Part shown: piece by piece, positions 45,324-56,654 of the stretch
Position numbering within the stretch: position 1 is the first letter of the stretch
Layout of the letters: each line of letters starts with the position of its first letter
Origin: Microthyrium microscopicum
Taxonomy: Eukaryota; Ascomycota; Dothideomycetes; Microthyriales; Microthyriaceae
Assembly: GCA_010405405.1 (NCBI GenBank)
Contig: MU004235.1
Location: forward strand, 1,254,538-1,318,537
DNA: 64,000 bases
Direction: 5' to 3'
Made by a program: the position numbers and the translations under genes
The notes under the pieces: model-generated
The model's database searches: none
What the model saw: the letters and a program-made list of their open reading frames with translations, nothing else
Told to the model about the DNA's origin: nothing

Positions 45324-46705
45324 ATGCTTATTGAATTCATTCTCCTCAGCCTGTTTAAAATATTTTCAGTAATTGCTACACCTGACGGTCTACTCCAAAA
45401 AGGAGCGTTTACCGTACAGCAACAGACCTCACGACGAACTTCACGATGGAGTGTTCCATCTTCAATATACCGAACATATAGAAAGCATGGGCTTGAAATA
45501 CCACCTGATGTCAAAAGTGCTATGGCAAGACAATCCTCAACAACTTCTTCATCGGTCACGGCAAAATCGGTAAGACAAAACTCCGTCAGACAGGTTGACT
45601 GCACTTTCTTCGAAATGCTCACCAGAAATTGACCTTTCTTATAATATAAAGTAGACGATGTATACTCACAAGCTCAGGTTCTGGATGATACCGAATACGT
45701 TATCAAAGTGAAGGTTGGCGAGCAAAACTTGACGCTCAACCTTGATACTGGCTCTGCTGATCTGTAAGATTTCCTTGCTCTTCCTGAAGAATGTTCAATA
45801 ACAGTATTAGCTGGGTTTTCTCAACCCTGTTGCCAAAGTCATTGACTGGAAAACGTACAGCTGCCCAAATATATGATCCGAAGTCTTCTGGCGGCAAAAT
45901 CATGTCCGGCGAATCCTGGGATTTGAGTTACCAAGACGGGACTGGGGCGAAAGGTCAAGTTTACCAAGACAAAGTCACCATTGGTGATCATCTCACAGTC
46001 CCAAATCAAGCAGTTGAGGCGGCAAGCTGGGTATCCGAAGGGTTTGCTTCGTCTGATGATGCCGACGGGTTAATAGGACTAGCATTTTCCGACCAGAACG
46101 GCATTCTTCCAAACATTCAAAAGACATGGTTCGACAACGTTCGTGGATCTTTAGCCCATCCTTCTTTTGCTGCTGCCATCAAACGCCGTCAGCCAGGCTC
46201 CTATGATTTCGGACACATTGATGCAAGCAAGTTCTCCGGTAGTCTTGCATGGACGCCTGTAGTTCGCAGTGGCTACTGGGACTTTGATGCGACCGACTTT
46301 TCTTTTGGTAACACACCATACAAGAACATCACCCGAGTTCAAGCATCAATTGATACTGGGTCTGGACTGTGGTATCTTCCACGTCCAATGGCCGAGACCT
46401 ATTGGAAGCAAATTAAAGACGCGAAATACTCACCTCATGAAGCAGCATGGACATTCCCTTGCAGCTCATCTCTGCCGGACATATCGATGAAGATTAGTGG
46501 CAAGAGATTGGTTGTGCCAGGAATCAATATGAACTATCAGCAAGCTTCTGTAGGAGGCAACACGTGCATAGGTGGATTACAACCTGATACACAATCAAGC
46601 ATGACAAGTTATATCTTTGGTGATGTGTTCATCAAGGGCATGTATGTTGTGTTTGAGCATCCTGTCGGGGGTAAGCCACGACTTGGATTTGCACAACAAA
46701 AGTAG
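45324..46705 (+). CDS. Secreted pepsin-like aspartic protease (family A1)
   Basis: Three exons 45324-45569, 45678-45763, 45811-46705; 408 residues. N-terminal hydrophobic signal peptide (IEFILLSLFKIFSVIA), a propeptide (about 20-80), then the first catalytic motif LDTGSADLW, interrupted by intron 2, and the second, SIDTGSGLWY. The flap region Tyr follows in SYQDGTGAKG. Cys pair in FPCSS and GNTCIGG as in endothiapepsin-like enzymes. Acid endopeptidase, secreted. The first intron (108 bp) is longer than the rest; its acceptor was chosen because it alone restores frame before VLDDTEYVIKV. No GPI signal at the end. Confidence 0.88.
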
Positions 46706-46856
46706 ACCTACTTATCAGAATCGATCTAAAGCTCAACCTCAATCTTGTGGGTGAGGCTGTTCATGGGAGCTCGTGAAGTATTTCTTTTCTGGGCCAGAGG
46801 CTCAGTTATTTCTGTCATATCCGATTGGTATGAGTGCGATACCCCACACTTTATAT

Positions 46857-47935
46857 CTATTCTAGCACGTACTTGATTCCAGCAATGAGCTTATCGTGGT
46901 ATTCCTTCTGGGCATCTTTCAGGCAAGGCGCAGGAAACGTCCAGTAATAATGTGGATAACCCTTGAACTCATCGAACTTCACCTCTCCTCCATTGGCTTT
47001 GATTTCATCTATCATCAATCTCGCATCGTCCCGCAGAGTGTCTTGCCCGCAGTAAGTAATATATGTGCGTGGAAGCTCAGCCAACCTATCGTGAAGCAAT
47101 GGGTTTGCATATTTGTCTTTTGCAGGAGAGCCATAAGCATCTGTTATAGGAAGTCATCAGCCAGTTGTGAGACGGTCAGACTGAATGATTCTTACCCCAA
47201 AAAGCGCGCATGGCACTGTTAGTATTGACGGTATGTTCGGCGTGCTCATCATAAGACGTATACTTGCTTCGCCACTTTTCTGGCACAGCATCGGGATGAA
47301 TAAGGCAAGGTACTTCGCCAACGATTCCGACAACTTCATCTTTTCGTCCGTCATCGATAAGTCTTAGAGCAAGACCAAAGGAAGATCCACCTCCAGCTGA
47401 TGCACCGGCAATGAAAGCCTTTCCAGGGGTTCCTCCAAGACTTTCCGAGTTCTTCACGGTCCAAGTGAAGGCATTCAGGCAGTCATCCAAGCCGGCAGGG
47501 TATTTGGCTACGGTCGACAGTCGATAGTCAACAGCGACCACTACAACTTGGGCCCGTTTGCAGATAACTCTACAGTCGGGATCATCTGCTTCGAGGTCGC
47601 CCATCGCCCAGCCTCCGCCATGGATATAAAAACATATGGGATTGCTTCCCTTTTTATGGTTTGGCGGAGTATAGATGCGGACTTTTAATCCTCCTTCAAT
47701 CTCCCGATTTTCTACCTCGACTTGTTCCGGAGTTGGCCATGTTGTTATGTTCGCCATCAACAATTGTCCAAGATTATCCCAGTCTTTAAAACAATTTTCA
47801 ACGGTTGGGCCATGTAGGAGAGGTCTTGCACCAAGGAACTTTTCGAACTTCCCAAAATGTTAGCACCATAATTCCCTCATTGCTCCAATCTTACCATACC
47901 TCAACCCATGGGGCTGCAAAGCCCTCTGCTGCCAT
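46857..47935 (-). CDS. Alpha/beta hydrolase (HSL-type esterase/lactonase-like)
   Basis: Three exons 47935-47900, 47847-47196, 47140-46857; 323 residues. Oxyanion motif HGGGW, nucleophile elbow GASAGG, acid residue in CGQDTLRDDA and His in GYPHYYW: a full catalytic set of the hormone-sensitive-lipase family. No signal peptide, so intracellular. Head-to-head with the acyl-CoA dehydrogenase (387 bp between starts). In the pathway suggested here it would open a lactone or ester; this is inference from context. Confidence 0.88.
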
Positions 47936-48322
47936 GTTCAGTTTTTAAAGATGCGAAACTGGGCAACTGCCGTATTGCCAACGTAGCCTCGCGACATTTC
48001 ATATATGCCGAGTTCCAGACTAGAGGTCGGGAACTCCATCATTTCAAACTCCAGCAATGACCAGTGAACCGTGAGATAATCCACAGATATAAATTATGAT
48101 TGGCTACAATCGGCTAGTTTTAGCCTTTGCCTCAGCTTTCTTAGTGTTGCGGGTGAGCTCTGCATGTCTGGGGTTAGCTGCGGAGAATGTCTTCCCACTC
48201 CTCGGCCTACCAGTAGCTTCACGGTTAATTCTACAACACAAAGGTTTGGATTTGCGCTGCTTCAAGCAATATAACCTAGAGCTTTGAAGAAACAATCACT
48301 CTTTTGCCAAAATAAACCAAAC
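47936..48322. promoter_or_regulatory. Divergent promoter of hydrolase and ACAD
   Basis: 387 bp between start codons. Carries GAGTTCC...GGAACTC, a 7-bp inverted pair with 13-base spacer at about 48009-48035, a candidate regulator site. Confidence 0.45.
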
Positions 48323-49718
48323 ATGGATCGAAATCACCCAGCATTTGCACGACTTCCACCATGGGTCCAGTCCAAGATACGACCTCAAGCAGTTGAGACA
48401 ATCAAGAAAGTTTGGGATTGGGTGGAAACAGAATGTGTTCCTGCTGAGCCAATTATGAAAGCTCAACTAGCCAATGATCGATGGAAAACACCGCAATTGA
48501 TGCACGATTTGCGAGCGAAAGCAAAGGCAGCCGGTTTATTCAATTTATTTCTCCCAAACCATTTCAAAGAAAGTCCTGGTCTCACCAATCTTGAATATGG
48601 TTGCTGTGCAGAAATCATGGGACGCTGCTATTGGGCTGCCCAGGTTGGTTCATTCTTCGTACTGAGATTCATTTACTAACAAGTCAAAGACTATGAACTG
48701 CCAAGCGCCAGAGACAGGAAACATCGAGCTGCTCGCCAAATTCTGTACCGACGAACAAAAAGCGAAATGGTTGAAGCCATGTATGGAAGGAACAATGTCT
48801 TCGGCTTACAGTATGACTGAGCCTGATCGCGCTTCTTCTGATGCCACCAATATTGGATGCCGCATGGAGATCACTGACACCGAAGTCATTATCAATGGTC
48901 GCAAACTTTATGGCAATGCCCAATGGAATGAAGACTTGGGAATTTATATCCTCATGGGATGTTCCGACCCAAACAATCCCAATCCATGGAACCGTCATAC
49001 AACTGTTGTCGTTCCTGCCAGAGCTCCTGGCCTCACCATGAAGAGAAACATCACCATCATGGGATACGACCACGCCCCTGAAGGCCACGGCGAATACGTA
49101 TATGAAAACGTCAGAGTGCCCAAGGAAAACATCATTCTTGGTCCTGGCCGTGCCTTCGAAATCGCGCAGGGCAGACTTGGACCTGGACGAATTCATCATG
49201 CCATGCGCCTCATTGGACAAACAGAGAGAGCTTACGAGCTGGCTTTGATCAGATGCACCGACCCAATCAAGAAGCCCCGAGGCAAGTTGATCGGTGAGTT
49301 CGATAGCAATATTGAACGCATCGCAACCATGCGATTAGAGCTTGACAGTATGCGACAAGTTGTCCTTAACGCAGCCGATACTATGGATTTGTATGGTGGC
49401 AAAGCCGCCAAATATGTCATCGCACAAAGCAAGATCTTGATCCCGAAGATGGCAGAAGAAATTATCAATGAATGTATGCAAATGTTTGGTGGACAAGGTT
49501 TGACACAGCACACAGCATTGCCAGAGATGTGGACTTATGCTCGATTTGTTCGTGTTGCAGACGGTCCTGATTCTGCTCATAAGCATCAGGTTGGAAGAGA
49601 TCAGATCAAGACAGCTCCAAACATTCGGGAGAGGCACAAGAAGTATCAGCAGATCCACAAGCAATTGTGCGAGACTCATGGTGTGGAGTATGTTCCATAT
49701 GGAGCAATAGATTATTAA
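48323..49718 (+). CDS. Acyl-CoA dehydrogenase, ACAD10/11 type
   Basis: Two exons 48323-48643 and 48690-49718, phase 0; 449 residues. N-terminal helical domain, then the FAD/substrate signature YSMTEPDRASSDATNI, which is the form typical of ACAD10/ACAD11 rather than short/medium-chain ACADs, the arginine-rich RLGPGRIHHAMR, and MFGGQGLTQ near the C-terminus. FAD-dependent, mitochondrial or peroxisomal in related fungi; the C-terminus AIDY is not a PTS1. In mammals ACAD10/11 fuse this module to a kinase and act on 4-hydroxyacyl-CoA; here the kinase is a separate gene at 51774. Confidence 0.92.
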
Positions 49719-49806
49719 ACACTGTCTACGTTGGACAATACGAGTTTGTAGTATGTAGCATTAGGCGTTTATGGAGAGCAATTTCATTCATTTTCATCGA
49801 CTCTGA

Positions 49807-51239
49807 TCAGAACTGAGGTATAATGCCGGCCGACTTGAATCGGTCAAATGCCGTGTACCAAGCATCCTTAAAAGTTGTGCTGAGCTGTTCCTTATCTGAC
49901 CAGACTTCATTGAACTTTGACATGTCTAGATGCCGATCAAAGTTGAACATGGTCATGATAAAATATGGGAAACCCCCAAACGTCCTCTGGTTGCCCACAC
50001 GGCCCTTGACCAACTTGTATTTTTCTTCAACCTTTTGCCATTCAGAAGCATTTTCCTCCAGATATTGGGTGGGTTGCGGCCCAGATCCACCAGCGGGTGG
50101 TGCTACTCCTTTCAATCCAAAATACGAGCAAATCACTGGCCATTTTTCTGACCATGAACTAGGTTCGCTGACCGCAGTGTTGAAGCGCTGTCCGTCACCA
50201 CATTTCTTAGGATTGAGGGATGCGTAGATACTGAAACAAGCAATCTGGTCTTGAGGACTATCATTGCTTAGAATCTTCCAAGATTCAGAAGTTCCTGGGA
50301 AAGCCACTTCCGCATCTTTTCCATTATGGTAGCGGTAAAGCGAGAGATATAGACCTATGTCGTTGTTAGAACTCGCACATATCGCTCACACTGCCTCCTA
50401 GTCTTACCAAGAATCTGAGGTAGGCAATAGATGTTGTTATTTGGGACAAACCCAATGATGACATCCGGACTGAATCCGTTAGAATGTTAAGCATTAAATG
50501 AGCAAATTTCTTACATGACCTCGCACCAGGACCAGCTCTTGCCTTTCGATGCTTTGGTGAGATAGTCGAGTTGGTCGTAGTAGAACATTTCCGATGCGTA
50601 TGGTTCAGGGATGCGCGGGAGGCTTTCTGCCATTGGCAATTGTTCTGGAAAAGGAAATTTTTCAATGAGGTGAACCCCGTATGCCTGGAAGTATTGTTAG
50701 TTCTCTTCTGCTTCAAGAATGATCTTGATACTTACCTTGGTGCCAGTTGGAAGGACTACAAAGGTCAAGTTTTTTGACAAATTCTCAATGGTTTTCACAG
50801 CTCTATCTATGAGAGTTACGTTGATCTCGCATTCTTTCTGCCAAATGTCAGACACAACAATTCACGGGACGACCAGTTTTGCATGCCTTGGGGTCGGGAT
50901 CCATCACATATGCTTTTCTTGTTAGCTTTTTGTCTCCATTCTTGAAAATGGTTTCTTACCGAAGAAAAACACATGCGACACTGTGTCAATATCCTTGACT
51001 TTCTCCTTAAGGTCCTTTTCAAGTCCTGCCTGTCCACCATCGTGCATCAAATTTGCGGTGGTCAACAACAACTTGTCGCTTTTGGGCCATAGCGTTTCTT
51101 CATGCTTCAATGGTCGGTTTGTTAGAGCTGTGATCCTGGAGAAGTCATTTGGCGAAGGATAGCCTTTCAAAAGCTGGTTGACAATTGCCCATCCTGTAAT
51201 GCCGCTTGCACCAAATATCAAGGCGTGGTTTCCGGTCAT
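49807..51239 (-). CDS. PRISE-type reductase, copy 2
   Basis: Exons 51239-50960, one ending at 50912, 50837-50736, 50684-50515, 50469-50408, 50354-49807. The donor of the second exon is uncertain: no good one lies between 50912 and 50838, and a 28-bp intron would be needed to use all of it. Rossmann motif GASGITGW, NRP, FVVLPTGTKAYG, PDVIIGFVP and YFGLKGV align with copy 1 (GASGVTGW, NRP, FVILQTGAKMYG, PDIIIGFHP, YFGLKGV). Predicted NADPH-dependent enone/enal reductase. Five introns against one in copy 1 argue for an old duplication or separate origins. Convergent with the ACAD gene (88 bp). Confidence 0.82.
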
Positions 51240-51773
51240 TTTGTTCTCAGTTTCAAGTTTATAAAATGTAAATATATAGCTTGTTTATTAGTAGCACGAG
51301 AATTGATGGTTTTATGGTCTCCTATGGCGAAATGTATTCCGATGTTGGTCAACCTCACCCGTGTCTCATCCTCCTCACTATGTCACTGCACCCGGGACCT
51401 ACCAAGACTCCAGAAAATATTCAAATTCGACAGGGAACTAGTCGATCCTGGCCACATGTGATCTGAAGCCTTCCTGCTGATTTCTGTAAAGTTTTTGAGG
51501 AGGCAGCTTTGATAGGTGCATGTGGGATTAGCGCGGCTATTGACACCCGGCTTCTAGACAATCTCAAGGTTCGGATGCTTTGCAGTCTACAAAGCAACTC
51601 GGAAATGGACCTTGGCCGAGCCTAGTCCAGACCGAGAAGCTACTGTCCTTTAATGATGGTAATCGATCGGCTTATACCGGTAAAACACCATTTACATGAC
51701 CTGAAATACATACAACCACAGCCTCACCTGAATCACAGCAGCTTCAACTGACAAACAATTGACCAAATTCATA
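51240..51773. promoter_or_regulatory. Divergent promoter of PRISE copy 2 and kinase
   Basis: 534 bp between start codons. No repeated motif with the other divergent promoters was found by eye. Confidence 0.4.
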
Positions 51774-52930
51774 ATGGCAGGACCTATTCGACAACCGATT
51801 GATCTCAAGAAGCTAGAGAAATATCTCAACAAAAACGTTCCTGAAATCAAAACTCCCTTGGACATCAAGCAGGTATGCCGGTAGGCTCAAGTACTGCGCT
51901 GGAGCTAACAGGTTAACAGTTTGGATTTGGACAATCCAATCCCACCTACCTACTCACTGCCACCGATGGAAAGAAATACGTTCTACGTAAGAAGCCACCA
52001 GGAAAATTGATCTCCCAAACCGCACATAAAGTCGATCGCGAATATCGCATAATACACGCCTTGAGGAATACAGATGTTCCGGTTCCTAAGGCATACTGCC
52101 TTTGCATGGACGATTCGATAGTGGGATCTGCATTCTACGTTATGGAATTTTTGGACGGCAGGATATTTGAAGAGCCACAGATAGACAATGTCTCGCCAGA
52201 AGAAAGGAATGCACTTTGGCGTGCCGCCATCGACACGCTCGCCAAATTACATTCAGTCAACCCCAAGAGTGTAGGCCTAGAGAAGTTCGGCAAGCCTACT
52301 GGCTTCTACGATCGACAAATAGCAACCTTCACCACCTTGGGTAACAATCAAGGAGCAGTAAAGGATGTCGAGTCCGGAGAACTGGTTGGCCCGATTCCTC
52401 ACATGCAAGACTTTGTTACCTTCTTCAAAAACAAGAAAAGCCAGCCCAAGGATCGCACATCGTTAGTCCATGGAGATTTCAAGATCGATAATCTTGTCTT
52501 TCACAAAACGGAACCCAGAGTGATTGGCATCCTTGACTGGGAGATAGCGACTATTGGCCATCCGCTCTCCGATCTTTCCTGTCTGCTAGAACCATACACA
52601 ATCTCTGCCAGAACCAAGGAGCAGCGGCGAAACTCTCGCAAAGCTTTTACACCACCACATCTACTAGCAGGTCTACCAACGAGAGAAGAATGTATCGAGC
52701 TATATGCTGCGTCAGCTGGTTGGGACCCACGCAAGGATATCCCTTGGGGAACGGCTTTTGCGATGTTCCGTAATTGCATCATTTTCCAGGGTATTGCAGC
52801 ACGATATGCCACAAGACAGGCCAGCAGTGCCCAAGCTAAAGAGGTTGGACAGGAAGTCTATCCCGTGGCTGAAATATGCAGAGGATTGGTTGAGGAGGCT
52901 CGGGGTCAAGTTGGAAGCGCATTATTATAG
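51774..52930 (+). CDS. APH-type kinase, ACAD10/11 kinase-domain homologue
   Basis: Two exons 51774-51872 and 51920-52930, phase 0; 369 residues. QSNPTYLL and [11 protein letters not shown] near the N-terminus are characteristic of the ACAD10/11 kinase domain, followed by [10 protein letters not shown], catalytic loop HGDFKIDN and metal-binding ILDWE. Phosphotransferase fold (aminoglycoside phosphotransferase/choline kinase clan). In mammalian ACAD10/11 this domain phosphorylates the 4-hydroxyl of 4-hydroxyacyl-CoA before the dehydrogenase half acts. Here it is a free protein 2 kb from the matching ACAD. Substrate is inferred. Confidence 0.9.
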
Positions 52931-53280
52931 ATTATGTCAAAAGTAATCCAACCAAATTTCAAACCTCTGTGTTGCTGTAAGTTCATTGCAAAGCCTAGCA
53001 TACTAGGGGCTACTTTTTTTGCATTGAGACTGACGAGAATTCATTCTCCTATCCAAGTTCTTTGAAGTGCGATAGTGCTCGGTCACAGCAAAGGTTTACT
53101 TTGGTTGCAACAAGATACTTTCACAAGTGAGAGTTCGCAGCAGCAATAGTGTCACAAGTATCAGTTATCATTTCGTGAAAACAAGGTAAGGTAACGACTG
53201 TTTGAATTCTTTCATGAAACACAACGGAATACTTAGAAACATGGTCGGATTTGATCATAACGAGATCCATCAACGTCAAT
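52931..53280. other. Intergenic region
   Basis: 350 bp past the kinase stop; nothing recognised. Confidence 0.45.
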
Positions 53281-53625
53281 TTATTTTTGGAAAGGTGTAG
53301 TGCTGTATACGGTGTATGACACGGTATCAAGTACTGCAGCTGCGGTCAGGCTGTTTGAGACTGTGAATTCGGCCTTCTTATGTTGATGAAGCCCGAGCCA
53401 AGAGTTGCCAATAGCATCGGCTTTAGTTCAGGAACAAGCTTAGCAGTGAATGTGAAGGTTTGTGATGTTCCAGCAATATTGTTCGTATCGTATGGTGTGA
53501 CTGTAATGGTACAGTTTGTTCCAACGGTAGCGATATTCTCCAGACTATTCACCGCACAACCATAGTAGAAGGAAAGAAGATCGAAGTGATGAACAGTACT
53601 ACTTGTGTACTCGACAGTCTAATAC
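53281..53625 (-). pseudogene. Remnant of a small secreted-protein gene
   Basis: Minus-strand coding traces HFDLLSFYYGCAVN, GTNCTITVTPYD, SQTFTFTAK and KKAEFTVSNSLTAAAV recall the beta-rich, two-Cys small secreted proteins common in plant-associated ascomycetes. No signal-peptide exon could be found upstream. The copy is broken (at least one break besides the missing start). Family assignment by memory of the pattern only. Confidence 0.45.
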
Positions 53626-54479
53626 ATCCTATAAAATCTAATGTATTAGTACTAGTACGCTTTAATAATTCGGATACTCTCTGGTGAGAGGCTTATTAAC
53701 GAAGAAGCTAAGAATAAATAGCAAGTCGAACGCCCTTAGACATAATTCCGTGCTTACAAAGTTTGCCACCTAGAAATGGTCATTTAAAGAGCAAAGGAGA
53801 ATTCATTTAATAAAGATTCTAATGAAAGTGATAGTGCCTGTAACCCTGACCGTTAAGCCTGAACCAGGAAGGTGGCTATTAACACTAGAGCGAGGAGGCT
53901 GTTTGACAATGCCTCCTTCGGCAAGCTGTCGCATTATCTGCGATGCGCTTTCGACAATCCTTTGCGATGTGATCTGTCCTACCGCAGTGAACGAGGGTTT
54001 CCACCACTCCCCATGTGACATGACCTGCTTGATTGCCGTGACTAGAGACATGATTGTAGTACTCAAGTCCCGCATCAGCTTGAGACAATCGATGGTGAGA
54101 TGATCGCAGATAGGTATAGCCAACGGCCATTCGCGGTCTTACCGCCTTGCTCAGCTTGTTCTTTTTAAGGAGTCGCGGTCTACAAAGAGTTCGATATGAG
54201 CCGGATTTGGAGAAGCCACCTACATTTTGGTTGAGACCCGAGGATCAATGGTTGGTGCCCTGAGGTTTTGGCTTGTGGAATCGATATTGATGATGAGAGT
54301 GTCGACAGCGAGGATTTGCTGGTGAACGTGGTGTTGGAGTCTAGCGTATGGATCCGTCGTCCTGTGAGCACTGAGGGGATGACTGGAGGCTCAGATTGAG
54401 AATGGCCACCAAGTCCGCAATAGAAAAAGGCGCGCGGTGGAGTAGCCTTCGAAGGTGGACTCATTCTAAGGAGCAAACT
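53626..54479. other. Gene-free sequence before the repeat array
   Basis: 850 bp. Minus-strand frames at 53885-54130 and 54180-54536 contain one weak zinc-knuckle-like spacing each but nothing that can be assigned. Confidence 0.4.
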
Positions 54480-56585
54480 TCCTATGCGCAGGAAGCGCCC
54501 AAGATACCTAAAGAAAGATATCGGACTATTATACATATGCTCTGTTTAAGGTTCTGAACAAGATTTAAGACGTCCGTAGTGGAAATAAAGCGTCTGGTAC
54601 TTGTAAAGTAGCATTCAAAGATGCTTGTAGGCTCATGTTAGGGTGCGAACTTCCTACACTTACTCTGGAAGCGCTCAAGACACCTGAAGAAAGATATCGG
54701 ACTATTATACATATGCTCTATTGAAGGTTCTAAACAAGATTTCAGACATCCGTAATAGAAATATAGAGTCCGGTATTGGTAAAGTAGAACTCAAAGGTAG
54801 GCTCATTTTACTAGAAGCGCCCCAAACACTTGAAGAAAGATATCGGACTAGTACATATATGCTTTATCCAACGTTATGAACGAGATTTACGACGTCCGTA
54901 GTGGAAATAAAGTGTCCGGTAACCGTATAGTGGCATTTGAAGGTGGGCTCAATCTAGAGAGCTTCCTATACGCTGGGAGCGCCCTAAATACCTACAGAAA
55001 TATATCGGACTATTATATATATGATCTAGCTAACGGTGTAAGCGGATTTAAGAAGTCCGCAATGAAAACAAAGCGTCCGGTAATTGTACAGTAGCATTTG
55101 AAGGTGAGCTCAATCCATGAATTTTCAGCGAAGTTTCCATACGCAGGGAGCGCCACAAATAACCAAAACAAGGTATCGGACTAACGTTTTCATATTTGAT
55201 CTAACAGTATGAACAAATGTCGAGACGTCCGGCAAAAACAGTGATATTATAGAGCTTTTCCCTGGTAGTTGGGTTGGTGTCCTACTCTCCTGGTTTAAGC
55301 AGGAGAGACATTTCTTCGTAGTCGCCAGGAAATGTTCCCAGAGTCTTGCAAAATTTATCGGACTCTCGGATATATAACTGACTTGGTATTCCTTACTAAG
55401 TGAAGTCGGTCCGAAATAAAGAAAGATCTTATAGAGATTTGTAGAAGGTCGAGTACCTCGTTAATTGCCAGTGGCTTTTGATGGAAGATGCTGCATGCAT
55501 TTTCTCTGGCTGGTAAAACTGGCTCCCAATCCAGATGCTGCTTGATCGCCAAATGATTCTCCAATCGGACTTTCAAAATATATACAACTTTGCAATCCTT
55601 ATCGGAAAAACTTAGTCCGATAGAAAGAAAGACCTTGTGGCGATTCGTGGGAGGTCGAGTACTTGCACTTTCACTCTTACAGCGCGCCGTATCTTGTTGG
55701 CTGCAATTGGCTGGTACGCTGGCTCCCAATCCAGATGCTGCTTGATCGCCAAAGGATTTTCCAATCGGACTTTCAAAATATATACAACTTTGCAATCCTT
55801 ATCAGAAAATCTTAGTCCGATAGAAAGAAAGACCTTGTGGCGATTCATGGGAGGTCGAGTACTTACACTTTCACTCTTACAGCGCGCCGTATCTTGTTGG
55901 CTGCAATTGGCTGGTACGCTGGCTCCCAATTCAGTTATTGCTTGATCGCCAAATAGTTTTTCTATCGGACTTTCAAAATGTGTATAGCTTGGCAATCTGT
56001 ACTAGATAGAAATAATCCGATAGAAGGAAAGACCTTGTGGCGATTCAAGGGAGGTCGAGTACCTTGTTGGCTGGCTCCATTTTGGTGGGAGGTGCATTTT
56101 CCTTCGTTGGTACTGTAACGCTTAATTGGTCAATAGTTTTCTATCGGACTTTCAAAATATGTATAGCTTGGGAATCCTTACAGGGTAGAATTGGTCCGAT
56201 AGAAATAAACATGAATGTGGCGGATTTCAGTCAAGTTCTTCGTTGGTTGGCTTTTGGGGAGATGCATTTTTAGCTGGACACGCCGGAGTTCAAAATGTTG
56301 CGGACATTTGACTGCCAAGGACTTTTTTCAATCGGACTGCGAAATATCTACGCAGTTTTACATTGCCTACATAATGCATTTAGTCCGAAATAAATCAAGC
56401 TCGTAGATGGGTGTGGTTCCGCAATTCCATACAGTTTTGTACTCTACATTGGCGTGTTTGGAAAAAATCGCCCACTATTTCTCCTTAACTCTAGAGATAT
56501 TTTCCGGACCGCCGGAGATGCATCCAATTCTACGTTCGTTACGAGATGCTCTAGGTCCGACTCGTCCGAAACAAAAGAAAGCATG
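54480..56585. repeat. Array of about 12 diverged units with CGGACT...AGTCCG inverted pair
   Basis: CGGACT-like starts lie at about 54522, 54698, 54844, 55006, 55177, 55359, 55566, 55766, 55966, 56145, 56333 and 56505, so spacing is 146-207 bp. In each unit the core of about 60-75 bp opens with (T)ATCGGACT and closes with a match to AGTCCGAT or GTCCG, then GAAA(G/T)AAAG-like bases. Units at 55566, 55766 and 55966 are most alike and share their spacers too (GGTCGAGTAC, GGCTCCCAAT, CTTGATCGCC), showing tandem growth. The left five share a different spacer (GGAAGCGCC type). No open frame persists through the array. It ends 70 bp past the stop of the AT-ACP-TE gene. Confidence 0.85.
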
Positions 56586-56654
56586 CTGCGTTGTTGTAGT
56601 GGCGTTGAAAGATTAGCTATTTCATATTTCTCCTCTTTCGACTACGAAATCAAA

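Noticed and set aside
53885-54536. Zinc-knuckle-like Cys/His spacings (CGRTDHIAKDC) suggesting a retroelement gag relic
   Set aside because: The first Cys of the motif is absent and no other element part or end repeat is visible; too weak to call.
55355-55995. Overlapping minus-strand open frames with similar proteins inside the repeat array
   Set aside because: They are the same repeat unit read twice; no domain, and the frames follow the repeat, not a gene.
54480-56585. CRISPR-like array
   Set aside because: Unit length, degenerate repeats and the eukaryotic setting do not fit a CRISPR; the similarity is only the regular spacing.
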